Part shown: one piece after another, positions 13,388 through 20,955 of the stretch
Numbering within the stretch: the first letter of the stretch is position 1
Layout: each line of letters opens with the position of its first letter
Assembly (NCBI GenBank): GCA_021789895.1
Contig: JAJYIU010000009.1
Coordinates: 56,300 to 120,299 of the forward strand
Source of the DNA: Acidobacteriota bacterium
Lineage (GTDB): Bacteria; Acidobacteriota; Terriglobia; Terriglobales; SCQP01
DNA: 64,000 nucleotides
Direction of reading: 5' to 3'
Translations under genes and position numbers: made by a program
Notes under the pieces: model-generated
What the model was told of the DNA's origin: nothing
Databases searched by the model: none
The model's input: the letters and a program-made list of their open reading frames with translations, nothing else

Positions 13388-15772
13388 ATGGCGAAAAAAA
13401 ACGTGCGCGCCAAGGGCGGCATTATTCTTCCGGCCGAGCAGCCGGCGGCGGCGGGCGAACTGCGCCCGGTGGCTTGGGAGCGGCGGGTGGTGGATACCGC
13501 GACGGTCGAGGTGGCGGTGCCGGAAGGCGAGCCGCCACTGTGGGACGTGGAGACGCGTCCCCAGGTGGTGGGCAAGCCGCTGGCGCGGCTCGACGGCCCG
13601 GTGAAGGTCAGCGGGCGGGCCGATTACACCTACGATCAGCATCCGCCCGGCCTGCTGTATGGCAAGATCGTGCGCTCGGCCTATCCGCACGCAAAGATCA
13701 CGCGGCTGGAGTTGGAGCGGGCGCGGGCGATGCCGGGAGTGCGGGCGGTGATCCGGCTGGATGCGGCCGACCTGCAGCACAGTTCGGCAGCCGCGGCGGC
13801 GGCGGAGCCGGGTACGCCGGCGGCGGTGCAGCCGCGGCAGGCGGGCGGACAGAGCCGGAATCCGATCTTTGCCGGCGATGAGATTGCGGCCGTGGCGGCC
13901 GAGAGCGAAGAGCAGGCCGAAGATGCGGCGCGGGCCGTGGTGGTGGAATACGATCCCCTGCCGTTCGTGGCCGATATCGAATCGGCGAGAGCGCCGGACG
14001 CGCCGCGCGTGCATGCCGGGCAGCCGAATGTGCGCGAACTGCCGGCGGCCCATGGCGAGGATGGCGACCGGGGCGACGTGCACGCCGGCCTGCTGGCCGC
14101 GGAGGCGCGTGTCGAGGGTGAATACCGCACTCCGGTGGCGCTGCACAACGCGTTGGAAACCCATGGCGTGGTGGCGCGCTGGGAAGCCAGGGACAAGCTC
14201 ACTGTCTGGGCGGCGACGCAGGGGATTTTTGGCGTGCGCGGCGACCTGGCGCAGTTTTTCCATCTGCCGCCGCACCGGGTGCGGGTGATCACGGATTACC
14301 TGGGCGGAGGCTTTGGCTCGAAATTCGGCGCCGGCATGGCCGGAATCGTCGCCGCCTGGCTGGCTCGCGAAGCGCAGGCGCCGGTGAAGCTGATGTACAG
14401 CCGGAAGGAAGAAAACCTGGCCACCGGGAACCGTCCTTCGAGCCAGCAGCAGGTGCGCTTGGGCGCGAAGAAAGACGGCACGCTGACTGCGATCGAGGTG
14501 ATCTCGTATGGGACGCCTGGCATCGGCCACGGCGCCGGCGTGGGCGGCGCGGCGCGCCGGATCTATGCCTGCGCCAATGTGCGGCAGCAGGAACACGACG
14601 TCGCCACCAATCTGGGGCCGGCGGCGGCGTTTCGCGCGCCGGGCTGGCCGCAGGGATCGTTTGCGCTGGAATCAGCGCTGGATGAACTGGCGGACAAGCT
14701 GGAGATGGATCCGCTGGAGCTGCGGCGCAAGAATTACCGCGAGAAGCCGTTCAAGGCGCTGCGGCGGCAATATGAAATCGGCGCGGAGCGCATCGGCTGG
14801 GAGCGGCGGGCGCACTGGCAGCGGGGCACGGGCCCGGTGCGCCGCGGCCTGGGCATGGCGACCGCCTGCTGGCCCACCTTTGGCGGGCCGCCGGCGACGG
14901 CGCGGGTAACGGTGCAGCCGGATGGAACCGTGACGCTGACGGTGGGCTCGCAGGATCTCGGCGGCGGCACGCGCATGATCGCCGCCCAGGTGACGGCGGA
15001 AGAATTCGGCCTGACGCCCTACCAGGTGCGGGTCGAGCTGGGCGATACGCGCTGGGAACTGTACGGGCCGGCTTCGGGCGGCAGCGTCACCGTCACCAGC
15101 ATCGCGCCCGCCATTCGCGCGGCCGCATGGAAGGCCAAAAATCAGTGGCTGGAGGCGCTGGCGCCGGGCCTGGGCACGACGCCGGACAAGCTGCGCCTCG
15201 CCGGCGGCATGCTGCACGGCGCCGGCGCGCCGCTGCCGTTTGCGCGCGCCTGCGCCCGGCTGCGGCAGGCGACGATCAGCGCCCAGGCGGACCGCGCGCC
15301 CAATTACCAGCGCAGCTTGACCGAAATGTACGGCGCGCAGTTTGCCGAAGTCGAAGTGGATGCCGAAACCGGGCGCATCCGCGTGCTCAAAATCGTGGCG
15401 GTGCACGACTGCGGCCGCACGATGAACCGCCTGCTGGCGGAAAGCCAGGTCAACGGAGGCGTCATCATGGGGCTTTCCTACGCGCTCTATGAAGAGCGCG
15501 TGGTGGATAGGCCGACGGGCCGCGTCATGAACACGGACCTGGATTTCTACAAGCTGGCCGGAACGCGGGAAATACCCGAAATCGAAGCGATCCTGCTCGA
15601 CGCGATCGATCCCCGCGGCAACAATGTGAACGCCAAGGGGCTGGGCGAGCCGCCGATCGTGCCCACCGCCGCGGCCATCGCCAATGCCGCCTCGCACGCG
15701 CTGGGGCTGCGGCTGCGGGAACTGCCCATGACGCCCGACCGGGTGCTCAACGCGCTGGCGGCGCGGGCCTGA
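13388..15772 (+). CDS. Molybdenum hydroxylase, molybdopterin-binding large subunit
   Basis: 794 residues, with a strong Shine-Dalgarno (GGAGGTAAG) before the ATG. An N-terminal a/b hammerhead region (about 60-180) is followed by the molybdopterin-binding domains: LGGGFGSKFG, AFRAPGWPQG, LGGGTRMIA, and the C-terminal KGLGEPPIVPTAAA that carries the active-site Glu of the xanthine oxidase family. It hydroxylates an aldehyde or N-heterocycle; the residues that would separate aldehyde oxidase from xanthine dehydrogenase cannot be judged safely by eye. It has no signal of its own, so export would be with the Tat-tagged small subunit. Confidence 0.93.
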   Translation: MAKKNVRAKGGIILPAEQPAAAGELRPVAWERRVVDTATVEVAVPEGEPPLWDVETRPQVVGKPLARLDGPVKVSGRADYTYDQHPPGLLYGKIVRSAYPHAKITRLELERARAMPGVRAVIRLDAADLQHSSAAAAAAEPGTPAAVQPRQAGGQSRNPIFAGDEIAAVAAESEEQAEDAARAVVVEYDPLPFVADIESARAPDAPRVHAGQPNVRELPAAHGEDGDRGDVHAGLLAAEARVEGEYRTPVALHNALETHGVVARWEARDKLTVWAATQGIFGVRGDLAQFFHLPPHRVRVITDYLGGGFGSKFGAGMAGIVAAWLAREAQAPVKLMYSRKEENLATGNRPSSQQQVRLGAKKDGTLTAIEVISYGTPGIGHGAGVGGAARRIYACANVRQQEHDVATNLGPAAAFRAPGWPQGSFALESALDELADKLEMDPLELRRKNYREKPFKALRRQYEIGAERIGWERRAHWQRGTGPVRRGLGMATACWPTFGGPPATARVTVQPDGTVTLTVGSQDLGGGTRMIAAQVTAEEFGLTPYQVRVELGDTRWELYGPASGGSVTVTSIAPAIRAAAWKAKNQWLEALAPGLGTTPDKLRLAGGMLHGAGAPLPFARACARLRQATISAQADRAPNYQRSLTEMYGAQFAEVEVDAETGRIRVLKIVAVHDCGRTMNRLLAESQVNGGVIMGLSYALYEERVVDRPTGRVMNTDLDFYKLAGTREIPEIEAILLDAIDPRGNNVNAKGLGEPPIVPTAAAIANAASHALGLRLRELPMTPDRVLNALAARA

Positions 15773-15818
15773 GTCAAGACGCAACGGAACTTTTCCAGAT
15801 CCAGAATCGAGGCCGAAG

Positions 15819-16826
15819 ATGCGCAATTTCGAATGGCTGGAGCCGCGGACGCTGGAGGAAGCGCTGGCGGCGCTGGACGCCGGGGCCAAGCCGCTGGCGG
15901 GAGGCGTGGACCTGCTGGGCGAACTCAAAGATCATATCGCCGCGCCGAAGCGGATCGTGAACCTGAAGCGGGTGCCCGGGCTGAATACGCTGCGGCGGGA
16001 AAGCGACGGCCTGCATCTTGGCGCGCTGGTCCGGCTGGATGAGATCGAGATGCACCCGGAAATCCGGCGGCATTACCGCGCCCTGGCCGAGGCGGCGGCC
16101 AGCGTGGGCACGCCGCAGATTCGCAATCAGGGCACGCTCGGCGGGAACCTGTGCCAGCGCCCGCGCTGCTGGTACTACCGCAGCGAGTTTCATCACTGCC
16201 TGAAAAAAGGCGGCGGAATCTGCTATGCGCTGGCGGGCGAAAACAAATATCACGCCATTCTGGGCGGGGGGCCGGCGTTTTATGCGCATCCGTCGGACCT
16301 GGCGCCGGCGCTGATCGCGCTCGACGCGCGGGCGCGCATCGCCAGCCTCGACGCGCGCCGCCGGCTGCGGCGCCGCACGCTGCCGCTGGAGGAGTTTTTC
16401 CGCACCCCGGCCCAACGGCTGGTGGGCGGAGAAACCCTGCTCGGAGCGCATGAGCTGCTGGTGGAAGTAATCGTTCCGCCGGCGGGCGAGAGCCGGTATT
16501 TGAAGTTCCGCGAGCGGCCGTCGCATGATTGGGCGCTGGTTTCCTGCGCCGCGCACCTGAAGCTCGCGGCCGGAAGGGTGCGGGAAGCGCGCATCGTGCT
16601 GGGCGGCGTTGCCCCCGTTCCCTGGCGGGCGCAGGCGGCGGAAAGAACGCTGGCCGGACTGCCGCTGGAGGAGGCACTGGGCGAGCGCCGGCTGAAACTG
16701 GCGGCGGAGGCGGCGCTCGCCGGGGCCGAGCCGCTGCGCCAGAACTGGTACAAAATCACGCTGGCGCAAACGCTGGTGCGGCGCGCGGTCGAGGCTGCGG
16801 CGGGACGGGAAATCGTCAACGTGTAA
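15819..16826 (+). CDS. Molybdenum hydroxylase, FAD-binding subunit
   Basis: 335 residues of the CO-dehydrogenase flavoprotein fold. The FAD pyrophosphate site is AGGVDLLGELKD near residue 27 and the second flavin motif is NQGTLGGNLCQ. Between them and the C-terminal domain is a Cys-rich loop (C112, C117, C127, C135) of the PaoB/YagS kind that binds an extra 4Fe-4S cluster, which ordinary xanthine dehydrogenases lack. This supports a Pao-like periplasmic aldehyde oxidoreductase. GAGG precedes the ATG. It is third in the operon; no maturation factor is in the window. Confidence 0.92.
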   Translation: MRNFEWLEPRTLEEALAALDAGAKPLAGGVDLLGELKDHIAAPKRIVNLKRVPGLNTLRRESDGLHLGALVRLDEIEMHPEIRRHYRALAEAAASVGTPQIRNQGTLGGNLCQRPRCWYYRSEFHHCLKKGGGICYALAGENKYHAILGGGPAFYAHPSDLAPALIALDARARIASLDARRRLRRRTLPLEEFFRTPAQRLVGGETLLGAHELLVEVIVPPAGESRYLKFRERPSHDWALVSCAAHLKLAAGRVREARIVLGGVAPVPWRAQAAERTLAGLPLEEALGERRLKLAAEAALAGAEPLRQNWYKITLAQTLVRRAVEAAAGREIVNV

Positions 16827-16870
16827 GCTGCGGCTAGATCATGCAAGCGGCGAATTATTAGGGAGGTACT

Positions 16871-17107
16871 ATGGCGGAACGGGAATTGAAATCAGCCGAC
16901 AAGCCGGGTGTAACCGGAAGGACGGGACGCGCGTGCCGGCATTTGCGCGCCAAGACGTATTATTACCAGGCCGACGGGGCGGAGCTGGCGGCTTCGGCGA
17001 TCGGATCGTACTGGTGCCTGCGGACACAGCGTCCGGATGGTCCGGACCGGGACCTGGTCGAGCCGAAGTCATGCCAACCGGGGCGGATCTGCTATGAAGA
17101 GGAATAG
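16871..17107 (+). CDS. Small Cys-containing protein downstream of the hydroxylase operon
   Basis: 78 residues with an excellent Shine-Dalgarno (GGGAGGT). Four cysteines lie in CRHLRAK, YWCLRT, SCQPG and ICYEEE, spaced so that they could bind metal or form disulfides; no signal peptide. I do not recognise a named family. It follows the FAD subunit by 44 bp on the same strand and may be cotranscribed, so a link to the molybdoenzyme is possible but not shown. The stop lies at the border of the AT-rich islet. Confidence 0.65.
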   Translation: MAERELKSADKPGVTGRTGRACRHLRAKTYYYQADGAELAASAIGSYWCLRTQRPDGPDRDLVEPKSCQPGRICYEEE

Positions 17108-17254
17108 CGGCCGTTTTACGACGGTTCAAAACGCGTATAAACCTTCCACTCTGAAAAGAGCTTAAAAACCGCAAAGAGCTGTCAAAATGCACTTTAGAAG
17201 AAAAAATTAAGGCAACTGCTTATATTGCAACCACATCCCATTTTATGGTAGGGT

Positions 17255-17260
17255 TATAAT
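17255..17260 (+). promoter_or_regulatory. Consensus -10 box (TATAAT) of hicBA
   Basis: A perfect TATAAT that overlaps the ATG at 17259. A transcript from it would begin near 17267, which rules that ATG out and supports the GTG at 17283. No good -35 lies 16-18 nt upstream. Confidence 0.55.
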
Positions 17261-17282
17261 GCACAAAACTAAGGGAGGCCGT

Positions 17283-17600
17283 GTGCCCGCAATCGTAATC
17301 GAAGGCGAATTCAAATTATGGGGATGTATCAAGAAAGATGGTGATTGGTTTATCGCCGTGTGTCCACCACTTGATGTTGCATCCCAAGGTCATAGTAAGC
17401 AAGAAGCACAAAAAAATTTGATTGAAGCAGTACAGCTTTTTTTTGCAAGTTGTTTGGAACGTGGAACAATTTTTCAAGCATTACAAGAATTAGGGTTTCA
17501 AGCATCTGCACACGCCCGCCCTATGCGTCCAAGAGGTTCATTCCCGCTACCAATAAATATTCCATTAATGTCTGAAAGAGCTATAGCATGTCACGTTTAA
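17283..17600 (+). CDS. hicB: HicB-family antitoxin
   Basis: 105 residues from GTG 17283, which has GGGAGG four bases upstream. The RNase-H-like HicB core is visible: EFKLWGCIKKDGDWFIAVCPPLDVASQG, then the helix with EAQKNLIEAVQLFF. The last 30 residues are not a recognisable ribbon-helix-helix or HTH, so DNA binding and autoregulation may rely on another part or be absent. It would neutralise the downstream HicA. Order hicB-hicA is the reverse of the most common arrangement. The local DNA is far more AT-rich than its surroundings, which points to horizontal transfer. Confidence 0.82.
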   Translation: MPAIVIEGEFKLWGCIKKDGDWFIAVCPPLDVASQGHSKQEAQKNLIEAVQLFFASCLERGTIFQALQELGFQASAHARPMRPRGSFPLPINIPLMSERAIACHV

Positions 17601-17845
17601 TACCTTTACCATGGCATCGAATAGTCACAGCTTTCGAACGCGTAGGATGGAACCGTGCTGGCCAAAAGGGCAGCCACATAAAAATGGAAAAACGTGGCCA
17701 TTCTCGACCTTTGATTATTCCTCGATACGATGAAGTTAGATTAGACATTATTATGGGTCTAATTCGTACTGCTAAGTTAACAAGAGAAGAATTTATGCAA
17801 GCATTGGAGACTAGAAAAACAACTAAAAGTGCAGAAGAATCCTAA
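17588..17845 (+). CDS. hicA: HicA-family mRNA interferase toxin
   Basis: 85 residues with the dsRBD-like HicA fold: an N-terminal helix with HRIVTAFERVGW, then the conserved KGSHIKM, whose His is the catalytic residue of the family, then PRYDEVRLDIIMGLIRTAKLTREEF. It cleaves mRNA when free of HicB. The start overlaps the end of hicB by 13 bases, so the two are translationally coupled. AT-rich codon use matches hicB and differs from the neighbours. Confidence 0.85.
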   Translation: MSRLIPLPWHRIVTAFERVGWNRAGQKGSHIKMEKRGHSRPLIIPRYDEVRLDIIMGLIRTAKLTREEFMQALETRKTTKSAEES

Positions 17846-17890
17846 AACGCCTTCATGCCGTATACCTACAAGGGCGGGAAGCTCACCGCG

Positions 17891-17916
17891 TCAAATTCCC
17901 GGATCAAATTCCCGGA
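17891..17916. repeat. Tandem duplication of 13 bp
   Basis: TCAAATTCCCGGA is repeated twice without a gap, 7 nt upstream of a TTGACA hexamer (17923-17928) and 55 nt before the zinc-ribbon gene start. It could be paired operator sites or a recombination scar at the edge of the hicBA islet. Confidence 0.7.
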
Positions 17917-17970
17917 ATGCGGTTGACAGCGATGTTAAGGTAATGAACTGAGCGGCTTAGAGGATCCCCC

Positions 17971-18561
17971 ATGTTTTGTTCCAACTGCGGCCAGGCAATC
18001 GCCGGGGAAGCGCGTTTCTGCGGGAATTGCGGGCAGTCGGTGATGGCGCCCGCTGCGTCCATGCCGGCACAAGCGCCTGCCGGCGTACCGGGTCCGGCGG
18101 CCAGCGCACCCGCCATGGCGAGCGCACCCGCGCCAGCGCAAACCAGCGCTTCGGCTCCCGCCGGCGCGCCGGTACCGGCCGGCATGCCGTCGCCCGCCAG
18201 CGTACCGTTCAATCCGCAGCCGTCGGCCAAGATTCCGGCTCCCGCCGGCGCGCCGGCTTACGTTCCTGGCGCGGCTCCTTATGCGGTTCGCCGCGCCGCA
18301 ACAGCGCCTGAAACCAACGGCAAGGCGCTTGCCAGCCTGATCTGCGGCATTACCGGATTTTTCTTCTATTTCCCGGCCATTGCCGCGATCATCCTGGGAC
18401 ACATTTCGTTGGGAGAAATCAAGCGCAGCCAGGGGAATGCCGGCGGCCGGGGACTGGCGATCTCCGGCCTGGTCATGGGTTATCTGGTTGGCTTGCTGGT
18501 GCCGGCAGCGTTGATTTTGGCGGCCATGGTCTTATATTTAACCCCCGGCCTGGCTCGTTAG
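17971..18561 (+). CDS. Zinc-ribbon membrane protein with DUF4190-like domain
   Basis: 196 residues. The N-terminus is a zinc ribbon with two CxxC knuckles (CSNCGQ and CGNCGQ). A Pro/Ala-rich linker of about 80 residues follows, then a membrane domain with two helices (residues about 113-140 and 160-190) framing GHISLGEIKRSQG, as in DUF4190 proteins. The function of this architecture is unknown; the ribbon would face the cytoplasm. AGAGGA precedes the ATG. The Ala/Pro linker contains short imperfect repeats of the type SAPAPA. Confidence 0.8.
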   Translation: MFCSNCGQAIAGEARFCGNCGQSVMAPAASMPAQAPAGVPGPAASAPAMASAPAPAQTSASAPAGAPVPAGMPSPASVPFNPQPSAKIPAPAGAPAYVPGAAPYAVRRAATAPETNGKALASLICGITGFFFYFPAIAAIILGHISLGEIKRSQGNAGGRGLAISGLVMGYLVGLLVPAALILAAMVLYLTPGLAR

Positions 18562-18641
18562 CGGCGGATCGTGGACTGCAGGACTTGTCCGCAGCCTGGA
18601 AATTCAGTAAGTTGGCGCCTTGCAGTACCGGAGGCAAGGCG

Positions 18642-20732
18642 ATGCAACGAATCCGCCCGGCGTTCGCAATCCTGCTGTGGGCCGCCCTGGCGGCCGCAGC
18701 GGCTAAACCGAAACCGGCGCTCACGCTGCGCAATTTTTTCCATGCGGTCAGCTTTCCCGCAGTCAAGCTGGCGCCGGACGGCAATGCGGTGGCAATCGAG
18801 GCCCGGCGCGCGGATTACGTCCTCAACCGCTTTCGCAGCGATTTGTGGGTTTACCGCATTCAAGGCAGCGGTGGCGAACTGCTGCCGCTGGCGGCCTCCG
18901 GCCACGATACCGCGCCGCAATGGTCGCCGGACGGGCGCTGGGTCGCGTTTTTATCGGATCGCGCTCATCATGGCAAGCAGTTGTATGTGGTCGCGGCGGG
19001 CGGGGGCGAAGCGGACCTTTTGACCTTCGTTAAGGGCGGAGTGCATGCCTATGCCTGGAGCGCGGATTCACGGCGGCTTTATTACGCCGCCCGCAAGCCG
19101 TTAACCGAAGCGCAAAAAAAGGCGCGGCGGCAGGCGTGGCATGACGTGAAGCTTTACAGGCGCGGACGCCGTCCCGACGATCTCTACCGCGTGGTGCTGC
19201 CGGCGGTGGCGCAATTTTCGACCGAGCCGCCGAAGACCACCCGGATGGATGCGTTCCTCGCGCACACCCCCTTGCGGGTGCAGCAACTGCTGGCGACGCC
19301 GGACGGGCGCGAACTGATCTACCTCACCTGCGATCCCCGCGGCCCGATTTACATCACCGGAACCAACGGTTATACAAAACATGAAATTTACACCGTCCAA
19401 CTCAACGCTGCGGTGCATCCGGCGCGGCGGTTGACCCACAATCAGGCGCTGGAGGACCACCTGCGCCTGACGCCGGACGGGCGGCGATTGTATTTCACCA
19501 CCAACAGCGATATTCCCGGCCCCTATGGCGATCTTTCCGGGCGGATTTATTACCAGCCGCTGGCCGGCGGCGAGCCGGTGCGGCTGGCGGCCGGTTACCG
19601 CGGTTCATTCACACGGTTTGCGCTCGCGCCAAACGGACAAGTGATCGCCGCCGGCCAGATCGGGGTGCAGATTCCGCTTTATCGGGTGGGGCGGAATGAG
19701 GCGGCTCCGCTTCCTTCGGCGGCGGGCGCCTACCAGTCGCCGAGCCTGGCGCGCCAGGGCCGGCGGATGGCGTTTCTCTACTCCTCGCTGACCTCGCCGC
19801 TGGAAGTGTACCTGGCCGCAGATTACCGGCATCCCGGGCAGGCGCGCGCGATAACGCATTTCAACGATTTTCTGGCCGCCGCGCGGCTCCCGCGCGGGCG
19901 CCCGTTCCACTGGCGGGCCGACGATGGAACGCGGGTGGAAGGCATGCTGATTTTTCCGCCGGGGAAATACCATGCCCGCCATCTGCCCTTGCTGGTGCTG
20001 ATCCACGGTGGGCCGGCGGACGCCGACGTCAATCACTGGGAAGCGGACTGGTACCAATGGGGGGCGCTGGCGGCCAGCCGCGGCTGGCTGGTGTTCGAGC
20101 CCAACTACCGCGGCTCGAGCGGCTACGGCGACACTTTCATGCGCCAGATCGTGCCCCATATCGTCTCCCGGCCGGGCAAGGACATCTTGGAAGGCGTCAC
20201 GGCGCTGGAACGCGCCGGCTATGCCGATGCGCGGCATCTGGCCATCGGCGGCTACAGCTATGGCGGCTACATGACCGATTGGCTGATCACGCAAACGACG
20301 GAATTTCGCGCCGCGGTGACCGGCGCGGGAGCGATTGAAAACACCGCCAACTGGGGCAATGACGATCTGGATTACGACGATACCTGGTACCTGGCGGGGC
20401 TGCCTTGGCAAAACGAAGCGATTTACAACCGCGAAGCGGCGATCTGGCAAATGTACAAAGTCAAAACCCCGACGCAGATCGTTATGGGCACGGCGGACCA
20501 GCGCGTAGCTACCTGCGAGGATTTTCTGCTGGCGCGCTCACTGCGCGCCGTCGGCGTGCCGATGCGGATGCTGATGCTGCCCGGCGAACATCATGGCCTG
20601 GGGAATAATCCCTGGCACGGGCGCATCAAGGTGCGGGAAGAGCTGAAATGGCTGGCGGATTGGGCGGGCACGCCGGCGCAGCGTAAGCAGGAAGACCGCC
20701 GGTATGCGCAGGAGATTAAGCAAAAAGATTAG
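18642..20732 (+). CDS. Secreted S9 family peptidase (prolyl oligopeptidase type)
   Basis: 696 residues from the ATG at 18642, which has GGAGG 7 nt upstream. A signal peptide (AFAILLWAALAAAAA) is followed by a seven-bladed TolB/WD-like propeller (about 30-440; repeated PDG and W-S-x-D strands) and an alpha/beta-hydrolase domain. The nucleophile Ser is in GGYSYGGYM, the acid Asp probably in GTADQR, and the His in GEHHGLG. It is expected to cut short peptides in the periplasm. The stop overlaps that of the convergent small gene by four bases. Confidence 0.9.
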   Translation: MQRIRPAFAILLWAALAAAAAKPKPALTLRNFFHAVSFPAVKLAPDGNAVAIEARRADYVLNRFRSDLWVYRIQGSGGELLPLAASGHDTAPQWSPDGRWVAFLSDRAHHGKQLYVVAAGGGEADLLTFVKGGVHAYAWSADSRRLYYAARKPLTEAQKKARRQAWHDVKLYRRGRRPDDLYRVVLPAVAQFSTEPPKTTRMDAFLAHTPLRVQQLLATPDGRELIYLTCDPRGPIYITGTNGYTKHEIYTVQLNAAVHPARRLTHNQALEDHLRLTPDGRRLYFTTNSDIPGPYGDLSGRIYYQPLAGGEPVRLAAGYRGSFTRFALAPNGQVIAAGQIGVQIPLYRVGRNEAAPLPSAAGAYQSPSLARQGRRMAFLYSSLTSPLEVYLAADYRHPGQARAITHFNDFLAAARLPRGRPFHWRADDGTRVEGMLIFPPGKYHARHLPLLVLIHGGPADADVNHWEADWYQWGALAASRGWLVFEPNYRGSSGYGDTFMRQIVPHIVSRPGKDILEGVTALERAGYADARHLAIGGYSYGGYMTDWLITQTTEFRAAVTGAGAIENTANWGNDDLDYDDTWYLAGLPWQNEAIYNREAAIWQMYKVKTPTQIVMGTADQRVATCEDFLLARSLRAVGVPMRMLMLPGEHHGLGNNPWHGRIKVREELKWLADWAGTPAQRKQEDRRYAQEIKQKD

Positions 20733-20938
20733 AGCGGCTCGGGATCGGGCTGCGAGCTGATGTGCCATTCACCATCGGGCCCGGTCTGAATCGGGAAACG
20801 GCGGGCGCAGCGCATGCAGCGGACGTGGCCGGCGAAAGGGTGTCCAAAGCGGTGCCGGCAGCGGCAAAAGCGCACGAACAGGCTGGGCGCGAGCGCGAGT
20901 AATAAGGCAAAAATAATCCAAATTGCGGGAAGGTGCAT
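20729..20938 (-). CDS. Small membrane protein with Cys/His knuckle
   Basis: 69 residues: one N-terminal transmembrane helix (LPAIWIIFALLLALAPSLFV), then FCRCRHRF and VRCMRC, four cysteines plus histidines in a spacing suited to zinc, then an acidic tail. Hydropathy and Cys pattern argue that it is real despite its size. It diverges from the carboxypeptidase gene with 17 bp between the starts. No function can be assigned. Confidence 0.55.
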   Translation of the reverse strand: MHLPAIWIIFALLLALAPSLFVRFCRCRHRFGHPFAGHVRCMRCARRFPIQTGPDGEWHISSQPDPEPL

Positions 20939-20943
20939 ACGGC

Positions 20944-20949
20944 TACAAT
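20944..20949 (+). promoter_or_regulatory. Possible -10 box of the D-Ala-D-Ala carboxypeptidase gene
   Basis: TACAAT ends six bases before the ATG at 20956, which has no Shine-Dalgarno. TTGCGG lies 15 nt upstream of the box. Start of transcription would fall on or next to the ATG. Confidence 0.4.
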
Positions 20950-20955
20950 GCCAAC

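Noticed and set aside
12869..14596. 575-codon minus-strand open frame
   Set aside because: Antisense shadow of the molybdenum hydroxylase subunits; His/Arg-rich with no domain.
17259..17282. ATG at 17259 as the hicB start
   Set aside because: It overlaps the TATAAT box, so it would not be within the transcript; the GTG at 17283 has a good Shine-Dalgarno.
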